Shown: positions 1 through 10,351, counted from the first letter of the stretch. The stretch: 64,000 bases of DNA from CAYTLW01 sp964438735 (GCA_964438735.1 CAYTLW010000001.1:62001-126000), one strand, 5' to 3'. The notes: a model not told the origin generated them from the sequence alone. Numbers and translations: made by a program.

Positions 1-1026
1 TCATTCGCCGGCGAGTTCGGCGGACCGGTGGGCCTGGAGAGCATTGTCCTGGCGGTCACCGGCGGGTCGCCCTTGCTGCGCGCTCACCTGGGTACCGTGG
101 CCTGCCACGAAGGTGCCGAGCACGCCATGACCGCGCAGAATCTGGGCACCTTTGACGGCGGCGCCGTGCTCTTCGTGCCGGCTGGTCTCAAGATGCCGGG
201 CCCCATCGAGTTGGTCTTTGTGGGTGCGCCCACCGACGTGCCGGTGAAGAACACCATCCGCAACATGATCGTAGTAGGGCGCGGCGCTGAGTTGACCGTG
301 GTGGAGCGCTACCTGGCCCTGGACTTCCGCGACCAGCCCTACATGACCAACGCTGTGACCGAGCTGGTCGCAGCCGAGAACGCCCAGGTCCGTCACGTGC
401 GCATCCAGGACGAGGGCCCGGCTGCGTTGCACCTTGGCGTGTTGGGCGTGCGACAGTCCGCCCACAGCCGTGTGGAGTCTGACGTGATCCAGGTCGGCGC
501 CAAGCTCGGCCGCAGCGACGTGCAGGTGGCGTTGGCAGAACCGGGCGCCTCCTGCCGTGTCGACGGTCTGTATGTCGGCACCGGCGAGCAACACCTCGAT
601 CAGAACAGCGTCATCGAGCACCAGGCGCCCCATTGCGACAGCAGCGAGCTGTACAAGGGCGTGCTCGACCAGCGCAGCAGCGGCGTGTTTCGCGGTCGCA
701 TCGAGTTCCACGAGGGCGCCATCAAGTCCAGCACCCAACAGCTCAATCGCAACCTGCTCCTGTCGCCACACGCGTCCGCGAGCAGCAAGCCGCAGTTGGA
801 GATCGACAACGACGACGTCAAAGCCACACACGGCTCGACCATCGGGCAACTCGATGACAGCGCCCTGTTCTACATGCGGGCCCGCGGCATCGACGCAGAG
901 ACCGCCCGCGGCCTGTTGACCTGGGGCTTTGTTCGCGAGGTGGTCGACGCCCTGCCCGTGCCCGAGCTGCGCACCTGGCTCGCCCGCCGACTGTCCGACC
1001 GGCTCACCGTACCCGACGAGGAGTGA
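1..1026 (+). CDS. sufD: SufD, Fe-S cluster assembly scaffold component (5' partial)
   Basis: The frame is open from the first base, so the gene starts outside the window; 341 codons are visible against about 430 for a whole SufD. SufD pairs with SufB and the SufC ATPase in the cytosolic SufBCD complex that builds Fe-S clusters. The visible part is the right-handed beta-helix core and the C-terminal helical domain. The family signature is near the end: KPQLEI, then DDVKATHGSTIGQLDDSALFYMRARG, where the His-Gly-Ser/Ala-Thr segment is shared by SufB and SufD. SufD rather than SufB is chosen because sufS follows directly, as in the usual sufBCDS(U) order. A GTG at 28 could be misread as the start but it lies inside the conserved core. 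sufB and sufC are expected to the left. Confidence 0.93.
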   Translation, partial: SFAGEFGGPVGLESIVLAVTGGSPLLRAHLGTVACHEGAEHAMTAQNLGTFDGGAVLFVPAGLKMPGPIELVFVGAPTDVPVKNTIRNMIVVGRGAELTVVERYLALDFRDQPYMTNAVTELVAAENAQVRHVRIQDEGPAALHLGVLGVRQSAHSRVESDVIQVGAKLGRSDVQVALAEPGASCRVDGLYVGTGEQHLDQNSVIEHQAPHCDSSELYKGVLDQRSSGVFRGRIEFHEGAIKSSTQQLNRNLLLSPHASASSKPQLEIDNDDVKATHGSTIGQLDDSALFYMRARGIDAETARGLLTWGFVREVVDALPVPELRTWLARRLSDRLTVPDEE

Positions 1027-1030
1027 GCCT

Positions 1031-2320
<1,290 letters not shown>

Positions 2321-2326
2321 GACCTC

Positions 2327-2776
2327 ATGGACGAACTGGCCGAGATCCGACAAGAGTTGATCATCGATCACAGCCGCCGACCACGAAACTACGGCGAACT
2401 GAGCGATCACAGCCACCAGGCCCGCGGCGACAATCCACTCTGCGGAGATAAGTTCGTCGTCCAGGTCCGCCTGGAGGGTGACGTCATCGCTGATGTTCGC
2501 TTCACCGGGCAGGGATGCGGCATGTCGACCGCGTCCGCATCGGCCATGACCGAGGCGGTCAAGGGCGGCACCATCGCCGACGCCGAGGTGATCTTCGAGC
2601 GCTTCCGCGCGCTGGTCGTCGATCGAAGCGGCCTTGTCGACGAGGACGACCTGGACCGACTGGCCATCATCGCCACCGGCGCCCGTCAGCCCATGCGCGC
2701 CAAGTGCCTGACCCTGGCCTGGCATACGATGCAGGCGGCGGTCAGTGGCGAAGCGGAGATGGTCAGCACGGAGTAG
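2327..2776 (+). CDS. sufU: SufU-like sulfur acceptor / IscU-fold scaffold
   Basis: A 149-residue IscU/NifU-N fold protein. The three conserved cysteines are present in NPLCGD, GQGC and RAKCLTLAWH. The insert between the second and third cysteine and the AKCxTLxWHT ending match SufU, the zinc-bearing partner that takes sulfur from SufS in organisms lacking SufE. It follows sufS by 6 bases with a weak AGGA before the ATG. Its place as the last gene of the suf operon supports a SufS-partner role rather than a free IscU scaffold. No SufE-like gene was seen in the window. Confidence 0.9.
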   Translation: MDELAEIRQELIIDHSRRPRNYGELSDHSHQARGDNPLCGDKFVVQVRLEGDVIADVRFTGQGCGMSTASASAMTEAVKGGTIADAEVIFERFRALVVDRSGLVDEDDLDRLAIIATGARQPMRAKCLTLAWHTMQAAVSGEAEMVSTE

Positions 2777-2872
2777 GCCGGCGCTCGCCAGGCGAATTCA
2801 TGTCCCTCCAATCTGCGTAGATCGAACTCGATGCGCAGGCGTCCAAGCTGTTGGGCGCACGAGGAGGATTCC

Positions 2873-3160
2873 ATGCATCGCTTCAGTACCAGGCTCATCG
2901 CCGCCGCAGCCGCGCTGCTGGTGGCCCTTGCGATGTCGTTTTCGGCCAGCGCCTCACCGCCTGGGCACACGTTCGTGAAGCGGGCCGATCAGAGCCGCTT
3001 CTACATCTTCGATGGAGGAATCATCCGGGCCAGCATGCGCGGCCCCGGCGGCACGCACTTCACCGGCAGGGAGCGGATCAAGTTCATGCCCTTGCTGAAG
3101 CTGAAGAAGTCCTTCCGAAGCCAATTCGCCACGGCACATATGGACCCCCGCATTCGATAG
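2873..3160 (+). CDS. Small exported protein of unknown function
   Basis: A 95-residue protein not recognised as any family. A strong ribosome site (GAGGAGG, 5 bases before the ATG) fixes the start. Residues 1-27 form a clear Sec signal peptide with an Ala-rich core ending ASA. The mature part is about 68 residues, basic, with a GGIIRASMRGPGG segment and no cysteines. It lies 96 bases after sufU on the same strand but with its own ribosome site, so co-transcription is uncertain. It ends 18 bases before the convergent lipoprotein gene. Confidence 0.7.
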   Translation: MHRFSTRLIAAAAALLVALAMSFSASASPPGHTFVKRADQSRFYIFDGGIIRASMRGPGGTHFTGRERIKFMPLLKLKKSFRSQFATAHMDPRIR

Positions 3161-3178
3161 ACACGCGCGACGGCGACC

Positions 3179-5074
3179 TCAAGGCGTCACCTTGAAAAGG
3201 ACCGTAGCCGGCGCGCTCGTGGCGCCCGCGGTCGGATCGGTGGCGTCCCACGCCCGAACCGTCGCCGTGACGGCATAGGTACCCGGCAGATCTGGCACCA
3301 GCGTCGTCCAGGGCGGCGTGTCCACCTCGAAGTCCGGGCTGATCAGCGTCGCCGAGCCGTCTGGCCGCTCGGTCAACGTCCACCGCCACCCCCCCTGGGC
3401 GCCCACAGGCAGGCTGCCCGCGCTGGCGACTCCGTCGGTCTTGAGTGGGCGACCGGGCTGCCCCTGGGGCGCCACCAACGTGACGGTCGGCGCCTCGTCC
3501 ACCTGCGCCCGCCGGCCCTGGAGCGGCACGGCGCGACTCTTCAGCGGCCCGGAGCAGGCGCCTTCTTGCCAGGTTCCGGCGCACCAGACTACGCGGAGTT
3601 GCCCGATGGAGACATCGGGACCGGAGACGGGCGGACTGAACTGCACATCGATCCCATGCTGGCGCCACGCGGCGACATCTTGCGGGCCGTCGCCTGCGGA
3701 GATGACCAGGTCTGCGGTGGGCAGCAGCGTGGCGCACGGCATGCCGTCCGGAGAGGTCACCGCCGGTTCCACGCAGGCCTGCACGAGGTGAAGCGGCGCA
3801 CAGCTCTGGTTGGAGACCATGATCCGCGACGTCGCGCTGCCGCCGGGCACAGCGCTGACGAAGACGCCGCTGCTGGCCCCCGATACCACCGCGCTCGGCA
3901 GGCTGCAGTCACCGGCAGCGATAGGAATGCGAACCACGTCTGGCACCAGGCCGTGTACGAAACGTATGACCACCTCCGCGGGCGGCGGCGGCGCGCCGAC
4001 CTGGTCTGGACCGGTCACCACCAGCTCGCGCACATTGCCGGTGCCGACCACGAACACCCCCTGCAGGCGATTGCCGCCGTTCGGCTTGCGGGCCACAACC
4101 GACCAGGTCTGCTCCACCAGCGGCTGTTGGTCGGCATGCCAGGCGCGAACTGCAATGCTGCTCACCTTGAGCGGTGCCTCACCCAGGTTGTGGATGGTGC
4201 ACACGGCTTCGCTGCCCGGGGTGGCATCCTGGAGGTCGAAGCGCACGGCGCCAGCGCCGCAATTCACCGCGAAGTCGTTGTCGATCAGCCACTTGACCCC
4301 CAGGCTGAGCTTCAGCCTTTTGCGCGCGGGGGTGTCGACGTCGATCAACAACGTGGCGCTGTAGTCCCCGCCGGGATCATCGGCGGTCAGCCGTACGCAC
4401 ACCTCGGCGCTGCCCGGCGGCGTGCCGTTGGGGCTCGCGGGCGCCAACATCGTGCCCGTCGGGGGGGACTTGCTCACGTCCCAATATGGGGTCGCCGGCG
4501 CGATGGCGGTCGAACCGATGGACAATGGCGCGTCGCCACAGTTGGAGACCGTCACGCATTGCTGCTGGGGCGCTCCCGGCTTTGGGTTGATGAAAAGCAG
4601 GTCTTGAGCGTCTACACACGCCTTGGCCCCCATAGGCGCGACCGAAAAGCTCAGCGTCAATACGCCCCCGTCGTGTCGGATTCGCAGTTGCGCCACGCCG
4701 GAATCTGCGACGGCGATATCGGGCTGGTAGCGGACCTGGTACTCGAGGTGTTCGCTGCCAGACAACTCCGCCGGCCAGGCCCCCAGGGCGGGCGTCTGCA
4801 GGTTCATCTGGTCGTTGCCGCCCAGCCAATCCACCGAGTGAATGCGCAACGTGGAGCCGCCGGCGTTGTAGAGCAGCACGCGAGCTTGCTGGGTCAGTTG
4901 GCCGCCGGTTTGATCGGCTGGAAACGTCCAGTCCTGGCGAAGTTCTCCCTCGATGGTCCAGCCCAGGGCGCCGGGCACCTTCAACTCGAGCGGCTCGCTG
5001 CAGGAGCAGCCGGAAAAGAGGAGCATGAACAGGACAAGGAGGACGGATCGAGGCGCAGAATGTACGGGGTTCAT
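3179..5074 (-). CDS. Large surface lipoprotein with Ig/ASH-like repeats
   Basis: A 631-residue lipoprotein: signal peptide with lipobox LLFSGC (Cys about 22), then several beta-rich repeats. The repeats carry patterns such as NxGxxxLRIxSVDW and LxISVxxNCGDAPLSIG, typical of choice-of-anchor-D or ASH/HYDIN-type immunoglobulin-like domains. The C-terminal part has a PKD-like stretch (GTYAVTATVRAWDATD). Probably on the outer membrane or exported through it; no catalytic motif was seen. The start is the ATG at 5074 with GGGAG 5 bases upstream; a GTG directly before it is the alternative. The function cannot be assigned. Confidence 0.82.
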   Translation of the reverse strand: MNPVHSAPRSVLLVLFMLLFSGCSCSEPLELKVPGALGWTIEGELRQDWTFPADQTGGQLTQQARVLLYNAGGSTLRIHSVDWLGGNDQMNLQTPALGAWPAELSGSEHLEYQVRYQPDIAVADSGVAQLRIRHDGGVLTLSFSVAPMGAKACVDAQDLLFINPKPGAPQQQCVTVSNCGDAPLSIGSTAIAPATPYWDVSKSPPTGTMLAPASPNGTPPGSAEVCVRLTADDPGGDYSATLLIDVDTPARKRLKLSLGVKWLIDNDFAVNCGAGAVRFDLQDATPGSEAVCTIHNLGEAPLKVSSIAVRAWHADQQPLVEQTWSVVARKPNGGNRLQGVFVVGTGNVRELVVTGPDQVGAPPPPAEVVIRFVHGLVPDVVRIPIAAGDCSLPSAVVSGASSGVFVSAVPGGSATSRIMVSNQSCAPLHLVQACVEPAVTSPDGMPCATLLPTADLVISAGDGPQDVAAWRQHGIDVQFSPPVSGPDVSIGQLRVVWCAGTWQEGACSGPLKSRAVPLQGRRAQVDEAPTVTLVAPQGQPGRPLKTDGVASAGSLPVGAQGGWRWTLTERPDGSATLISPDFEVDTPPWTTLVPDLPGTYAVTATVRAWDATDPTAGATSAPATVLFKVTP

Positions 5075-5150
5075 CACGACTCCCAGCGCGTCGCCTCCGC
5101 GCCTGGACGCGCGCGCCTGAAATCGTATTGGACGGCCGCAATCGAATCCG

Positions 5151-6998
5151 TCAGCGGATGTGTTCGACGATGGCGTCGTGGGGGCCTGGCAGGAGCCGCT
5201 GCAGGGTCACGTCCTGCGGCTGGCCCACCGTCGCCACCGGTCGTCCGCTGGCGAGGGCGTAGCCGATCTCCATGGCTGTGCTGACGCCGACCTTGCCCCC
5301 TGGCAGCCACGCCACGATTACATCTGAGCGCTCCATGAGGGCGAATACGCGGCGTTGCACCTCGCCTTCATCGGTAGAGGGGTCAGATGCCAGGCGCACG
5401 AATTCGCCATCCTGGCCGGTGACGCGGGCGGCAGGAGGGGGATGCAATACGCGATGACCAGCGTCCTGCAGCTGCCGGCAGACGCCCAGCAGACCGTCCA
5501 TGTCGTCCTTGTACGAGCCGATGACGACCACGTCGCAGCGTTTGGGCAGGTCGTCCAGACGCCCGCGTCGGCCAGCCAGCAACCAGGCGCCGATGCCGAC
5601 AGCCACCAGCAGGGCGCCGACGATCAGTGACGCCCAGGTCAGGGCGGTAGCCACCTGCGCCAGCCCGGCGTGGACCGCACTGGCGCCGATAAGCCCGCCC
5701 ACCGCCGTGGCGATCAGGAAGTGGCTGACACGGATGGCGGCATTAAACGCCGAGACCAGCGCCGTGGGCATGCCGAGGCCATAGCGGCGGGAGAACTCCA
5801 CCAGGGCGGTGCGCGCCCAGGGCTCGAACAGACCGCGCAGCGCGCCGCAGGCCACGAGCGCCAGCGCGCAGGTCGCGAAGTACAGCCCATCTCCCAGCGG
5901 CGAGCGCACGCCGCCGAAACCCGCCCACGCCGCCGGAAATAAGAGCAGCGCAAAGAAGGTGCAAAGCAGCAGGGGCACATTGCCGCGCTGGATGGGGATG
6001 CGGCCGCCGGCGCGGATGCGAGCGAAGAGTTTGGAGCCCGCCACGCTGGTCCAGTAGCCGACCATGATCGCGATGGCGTAGCCGCCATACCAGGCGGGAT
6101 TGGACCCGCCGCGGGCGTCGACGACGGACTCCAGCGGTGATTGAAAGTAGTAGATGGCGAACTGGGCTGCGCCGATGACCACCGCGGTGCCGGCGACGGC
6201 GCGTAGCAGGGTCGGTTGAATGCGCAGGGAGCCCGCCGCCTCCAGCAGCTGACGGGCGCCGACGCGGCGGGTGCTGGCCGCCGGGGGTTCGCGCACGCCG
6301 CGCAACACGGACAGCGCGTAGGCCTGGGCGATGAAGGTGCCCAGGAAGACAGTCCCCTGCAGCGCCAACGCCAGCCGTGGGTCGGGGACCAGCGCCTCGA
6401 TGCCGTAATACAGAGCCACGCCGATCGCCACGGCGATCAGCGTACCGTGATAGCGCAGCGCGCTACCGACGCCTTCGAACGCCGACGCGTCGAGGTCTTC
6501 GATCTCACAATCCCTGGCCACGGCCACGAACAGGACCGTATCCGCGCCATTGATGAGCGAGAGCGCCACACCGATCGCCAGCTCGAGCACGCAGATGCCG
6601 ACCACGCCAGGCGGCCAGTGCCCGGTGGCCGTGGGATCGTCGACGCTCAGCGCGCGCGCGACCAGGAGCGCCGCGAAGGCCAACATGAGCGCGCTCATCA
6701 GCCTCATGCCGACGCGCAAAGCCCACTTTGGGCCGTGCCGATCCGCCAGCACACCGCCGACGATTTCGCCTGGCACCATGATCAGAGAGGCCAGGCCAAA
6801 GGACACGATGGTCCACGCATCGCCGCCGGAGATGGCCTTGAGCAACAGGAAGACGACCGCGCCGTGAACGGCGAAGAAGTAGGCGAATCGGACGCGCACC
6901 ACGCGACGGATCTGGTCATTGGCCAGGGCCGCATCGCGAGCGTGTGCAGGGAAGCCTCGAAGCGCCCGCCGGGCCAGCCAGTGCGCCAGAGGACCCAT
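5151..6998 (-). CDS. MFS transporter fused to nucleoside-deoxyribosyltransferase-like domain
   Basis: A 615-residue protein. Residues about 30-475 have some 12 hydrophobic helices with an MFS-type loop after helix 2 (GGVLADRHGPKWALRVGMR). Residues 486-615 form a soluble Rossmann-like domain: DVVVIGSYKDD, then GHRVLHPPPAARV, then ERSDVIVAWLPGGKVGVSTAMEIGYALASGRPV. This order resembles the nucleoside 2-deoxyribosyltransferase-like family, where the Glu of the EIGYA segment is catalytic. The start is 4 bases after the stop of the regulator gene upstream, so the two are one operon. The substrate is unknown; a nucleoside- or nucleotide-linked compound is an inference from the tail domain. Confidence 0.8.
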   Translation of the reverse strand: MGPLAHWLARRALRGFPAHARDAALANDQIRRVVRVRFAYFFAVHGAVVFLLLKAISGGDAWTIVSFGLASLIMVPGEIVGGVLADRHGPKWALRVGMRLMSALMLAFAALLVARALSVDDPTATGHWPPGVVGICVLELAIGVALSLINGADTVLFVAVARDCEIEDLDASAFEGVGSALRYHGTLIAVAIGVALYYGIEALVPDPRLALALQGTVFLGTFIAQAYALSVLRGVREPPAASTRRVGARQLLEAAGSLRIQPTLLRAVAGTAVVIGAAQFAIYYFQSPLESVVDARGGSNPAWYGGYAIAIMVGYWTSVAGSKLFARIRAGGRIPIQRGNVPLLLCTFFALLLFPAAWAGFGGVRSPLGDGLYFATCALALVACGALRGLFEPWARTALVEFSRRYGLGMPTALVSAFNAAIRVSHFLIATAVGGLIGASAVHAGLAQVATALTWASLIVGALLVAVGIGAWLLAGRRGRLDDLPKRCDVVVIGSYKDDMDGLLGVCRQLQDAGHRVLHPPPAARVTGQDGEFVRLASDPSTDEGEVQRRVFALMERSDVIVAWLPGGKVGVSTAMEIGYALASGRPVATVGQPQDVTLQRLLPGPHDAIVEHIR

Positions 6999-7002
6999 GA
7001 AT

Positions 7003-8031
7003 TCAAGCTCCGGGGTCGTCGGCGTCGAAGGTCAGCGCGCGACAGTAGATCTCAACCGGGCCGCCCGGCAGGACATGGCAGACCGAGTAGCTCACCAGGC
7101 CCATGGGTTCGGCGGCGAAGAAGCCGTATTCCCAGCGAATCAGCCACGGGCGCTGCGACTCGCCTGCCCGTGGGTCGGCACCCAGCAGACCGCTGAGGTC
7201 GACGCTCGGCAACCCATCGGTCTGCACCAGCGCGTCGCGAGAATGATCTTGGACGCGGCCCAGCAGGATTCGGGTGCGGCCGCTGCGCAGCCCGCTGATA
7301 CCGAGCACCTCGAAGACATGCGACAGCGACAAGTCCGCCAGTTGCCCGTCGATCACCGCCGCCAGGTCGGCCAACTGCCCGGTCGGCAGGGCGACGAGGG
7401 TGCTCTCGAGCAGCCACGCGCTGCTGCCATCGTCGTTGTCGCTGTGGCGCAAGCGCCGGAATAGCAGCAGCTCTCCTTGCCGCCACCGACGGGCGGACTC
7501 CGACTCCTGCGCGCCCAGGGATCTGCGCACTGCAGGGTCCGTCGACGAGTGCAGGGCGGCCAGCACCTCATCCACCTCGGGTCGGGCACGGTCGGCGGTC
7601 GTGATGAACGTCGCCGGCCAGATAAACGCGCCGCCGCCCACACTGCGGGTGATGGAGATGCGTTCCTCACTGAGCTCATTCCTGCTGGGTCCGTGTTCGT
7701 CGTAGGGCAGGATCGTATAAGGCGCGCGCGGACCGCTGGCCTCCACCAACTTGTCCACGCGCAGTTTCTCGATCGCCAGCCCAAGCGTCGCCCGCGAGGT
7801 GTCCAGCGCCCGCGCCGCCTCCGCGACGCCGATCCGGTCGCCGGTATCGAAGCCCGACTGTCGGTTGCGGATCGCCCAGGAGAGCAGACCGGCCACCTCG
7901 TCGACTTTCGTCAGCCGAGCCAGATCCGGGCGCGCGTGCAGCCGCCACGCGCGGCGCGCTGCTCCATAGCGCTCCTGGGATGAGGCGTTGGATGTGGTTG
8001 CCGGCCCGTTGGTCCGCGTGCGATCTGGCAT
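7003..8031 (-). CDS. GntR-type transcriptional regulator with UTRA-like ligand domain
   Basis: A 342-residue protein. The middle N-terminal part has a winged-helix segment (RIGVAEAARALDTSRATLGLAIEKLR) of GntR type. The C-terminal two thirds resemble a UTRA effector domain (WLLESTLVALPTG, then RWEYGFFAAEPMGLVSYSVCHVLPGG). The ATG at 8031 is chosen over an upstream extension because the upstream residues are not protein-like and GAGGAAG lies before this ATG. It is the first gene of an operon with the MFS fusion gene 4 bases downstream, so it probably controls that transporter. Two direct CCCGATCG repeats upstream could be its own operator. Confidence 0.75.
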   Translation of the reverse strand: MPDRTRTNGPATTSNASSQERYGAARRAWRLHARPDLARLTKVDEVAGLLSWAIRNRQSGFDTGDRIGVAEAARALDTSRATLGLAIEKLRVDKLVEASGPRAPYTILPYDEHGPSRNELSEERISITRSVGGGAFIWPATFITTADRARPEVDEVLAALHSSTDPAVRRSLGAQESESARRWRQGELLLFRRLRHSDNDDGSSAWLLESTLVALPTGQLADLAAVIDGQLADLSLSHVFEVLGISGLRSGRTRILLGRVQDHSRDALVQTDGLPSVDLSGLLGADPRAGESQRPWLIRWEYGFFAAEPMGLVSYSVCHVLPGGPVEIYCRALTFDADDPGA

Positions 8032-8068
8032 CGGTTGGCTGCTTCCTCGCAAATGATTCGGTCTTCGG

Positions 8069-8087
8069 CCCGATCGGCACCCGATCG
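8069..8087. promoter_or_regulatory. Candidate operator: direct CCCGATCG repeats
   Basis: CCCGATCG occurs at 8069-8076 and again at 8080-8087, with starts 11 bp apart, close to one helical turn. The pair sits between a TAGACT box on the minus strand (8093-8098) and the start of the GntR-like gene. This is the place expected for self-control by that regulator. No experimental support. Confidence 0.35.
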
Positions 8088-8154
8088 CGGCGAGTCTAGC
8101 GAAAAAAGTCCAGTCCAGCCACACGCGCCACACGCCTAGGCGAGTAAGTCGTGC

Positions 8155-8183
8155 TTGACGTGTGGGGGTGTACATGTTATCGG
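8155..8183 (+). promoter_or_regulatory. Candidate sigma-70-type promoter of the Gly-rich lipoprotein gene
   Basis: TTGACG at 8155-8160 is followed after 17 bases by TATCGG at 8178-8183. The predicted start of transcription is about 27 bases before the ATG at 8217. The -35 is good, the -10 is weak. Confidence 0.4.
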
Positions 8184-8216
8184 TCGGGAAGTTACTGTTT
8201 CTCAAGGAGGTTCAAG

Positions 8217-9170
8217 ATGAACGGACGCATCCGTGTGTGCCGTCGATGTGTTTCTGCGGCGTGGTTGGTCGGCATCATGGCGGCGGCGGCGCTGCTGAGC
8301 GGCTGTTTCGGCGCCGAGGAGTTGGCGCCAGGCGTAGACGTCGATGCGAATCGCAACGTCACCGAGATGGTCATGGTCTCCAATGAGCAGATCGCCGCCT
8401 TGGCTGAAGACGAAGAGCTGATCATCGACCTGACGGCGGCCAAGAAGATCTACATGCTGCAGGCGAGCCCGGCCGCGGAGGAGTTCGAACGGGTCTCCCT
8501 GATCTGCCCCAATGGCGTCAAGATGAGCGCTCGAGGATGGGCCGAGATGCAGTCGGAGGAGATCTACGCCGCCTTCTTCGACCCGACCTCGGCTCAGCCG
8601 ATGCTGCTCAGCGGTGGATCGCCCGCGTTCGTATCCGCGGTCTTCGGTCACGCCCCCAAGGACCCCCCCAAGAAAAAGAAGTGCAAGTGCACGTCCAACT
8701 GCGATCTCTGCCCAGACGGGGCCACCTTCTGCTACGAGTTGCACTGCAGCTGCACAGGGGACGGCCTCACAGGTGGCGGCGGCAGCGGCGGCGGTCCCTC
8801 CAACAAGACCGGTCACGACGACGGCGCCCAGGAGCATCACGAGGACGGGGTCTGGCAGGTCTGGAAGAAGAACCCACCCTGGCAGAAGGGCGACTCGGAT
8901 CCGTCACCGAATGATGACGGGGGAGAGGGCGGCCAGGGCACCGGTGGCGCCTATGGCGGGCCGGATCCGGGCCCCGGTGGCGGCTCGGGCGGTGGTGGTT
9001 CCGGAGGAAGCGGCGGCGGCTATGGCGGCGGCGGTGGCTCCAGCGGAGGCGGTGGCGGCTGCGGGGGCGGAGGCGGCGCCGCGGGAGCCCGCGGAGGCCG
9101 CGGAACAGGAGGCGGCGCAGGCGGCGGCGGTGGCGGTGGCAGCGGCCACGGCAGCGGATGGGATCACTGA
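8217..9170 (+). CDS. Gly-rich lipoprotein with a Cys cluster
   Basis: A 317-residue protein starting at the ATG 5 bases after a perfect AAGGAGG. The signal peptide ends with lipobox LLSGC (C30). A folded segment of about 110 residues follows, then a short Lys/Cys cluster (KKKKCKCTSNCDLC, later CYELHCSC) with eight cysteines in about 30 residues. The last 110 residues are almost only Gly, Ser and Ala. The Cys cluster could bind metal or be disulfide bonded outside the cell; the Gly-rich tail is probably disordered. It is not recognised as a known family. It is divergent from the regulator gene. Confidence 0.75.
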   Translation: MNGRIRVCRRCVSAAWLVGIMAAAALLSGCFGAEELAPGVDVDANRNVTEMVMVSNEQIAALAEDEELIIDLTAAKKIYMLQASPAAEEFERVSLICPNGVKMSARGWAEMQSEEIYAAFFDPTSAQPMLLSGGSPAFVSAVFGHAPKDPPKKKKCKCTSNCDLCPDGATFCYELHCSCTGDGLTGGGGSGGGPSNKTGHDDGAQEHHEDGVWQVWKKNPPWQKGDSDPSPNDDGGEGGQGTGGAYGGPDPGPGGGSGGGGSGGSGGGYGGGGGSSGGGGGCGGGGGAAGARGGRGTGGGAGGGGGGGSGHGSGWDH

Positions 9171-9198
9171 GCCCCAGAGTGCCCGATACCAGCTCTGC

Positions 9199-10308
9199 TC
9201 AACGCACCATGCGCAACATTCGTCGTAGCGGCTCGGCCGCCCCCCACAGCAGCTGGTCGCCGACCGTGAACGCGGTCAAGTACTGCGGTCCCATGCGCAT
9301 CTTGCGCATCCGGCCCACGGGCACGGTGAGCGTGCCAGACACGGCAGCCGGCGTCAGTTCGGCGAGCGTCGCGTCCTTGTCATTGGCCACGAACTTCGTC
9401 CACGGCGTGTAGTCGGCGATGGCCGCTTCGATGTCCGCCAGGGGCACGTCAGCGGTCAACTTCACCGTGACCGCCTGGGCGTGGCTGCGCATGGCGCCAA
9501 CGCGCACACAGAGGCCGTCCACCGGGATCGGCGGATCGTTGCCCAGGATCTTGTTCGACTCGACGAACCCTTTGTACTCCTCGCGGGTATCGCCGTCGGG
9601 CATCAGGCGGTCGATCCACGGGATCAGGCTGCCGGCCAGGGGCACACCGAAGTTCTCGTCGGGGAACTCGTCCGAATCCAGGCTGCGCTGTATACGCCGA
9701 TCCAGCGCCAGGATCGCGCTCGCCGGATCGTCCAACTCGGCGCCTGCGGCGTGTCCAAGCGCGCGCATCTGGGCGACCAGTTCGCGCATATTGCGCGCGC
9801 CGGCGCCGGACGCCGCCTGATAGGTCATGGAGCTCATCCACTCGACCCAGCCCTGCTCAAAGAGCGCGCCCAGGCCCATCAACATCAGCGAGACGGTACA
9901 ATTGCCGCCGACGAACGCTTTGCAGCCGCGGTCCTTTGCCTGGCGGATCAGGTCGCGATTGACCGGGTCCAGGACGATGACCGCGTCGTCCTCCATGCGC
10001 AGCGCCGACGCGGCGTCGATCCAGTAGCCATCCCAATCGGTGGCGCGGAGTTTGCGATAGACGGAGTTGGTGTAGTCGCCGCCCTGGCAGGTCAGCACCA
10101 CGTCGAGTTCGGACAGCGCGTCGATGTCCCAGGCATCCACCAGCGGCGGCGCCGTGACGCCCACATCCGGCGCCGGCTGACCGACTTGCGAGGTCGTAAA
10201 GAACACCGGTTCGATACCGGCAAAGTCGCCTTCTGCGACCATGCGCTCGAGCAGTACCGAGCCGACCATTCCGCGCCAGCCCACCAATCCAACCCGCATT
10301 TTCGCCAT
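9199..10308 (-). CDS. asd: Aspartate-semialdehyde dehydrogenase
   Basis: A 369-residue cytosolic enzyme that reduces L-aspartyl-4-phosphate with NADPH to aspartate semialdehyde, the branch point to lysine/diaminopimelate, threonine and methionine. It matches the proteobacterial (E. coli) class along its length: GLVGWRGMVGSVL for NADP binding, QGGDYTN, catalytic C137 in GGNCTVSLMLM, NFGVPLAGSLIPWID, LTPAAVSGTL and a GDQLLWGAAEPLRRML ending. The length is that of the family (about 367-370). It starts 43 bases after the stop of the metallophosphatase gene on the same strand, but a shared role is not evident. Confidence 0.97.
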   Translation of the reverse strand: MAKMRVGLVGWRGMVGSVLLERMVAEGDFAGIEPVFFTTSQVGQPAPDVGVTAPPLVDAWDIDALSELDVVLTCQGGDYTNSVYRKLRATDWDGYWIDAASALRMEDDAVIVLDPVNRDLIRQAKDRGCKAFVGGNCTVSLMLMGLGALFEQGWVEWMSSMTYQAASGAGARNMRELVAQMRALGHAAGAELDDPASAILALDRRIQRSLDSDEFPDENFGVPLAGSLIPWIDRLMPDGDTREEYKGFVESNKILGNDPPIPVDGLCVRVGAMRSHAQAVTVKLTADVPLADIEAAIADYTPWTKFVANDKDATLAELTPAAVSGTLTVPVGRMRKMRMGPQYLTAFTVGDQLLWGAAEPLRRMLRMVR

Positions 10309-10351
10309 GACCGTTCAACCTCTCGCTGCGGCGCGTCCGCCGCGAATCTCC

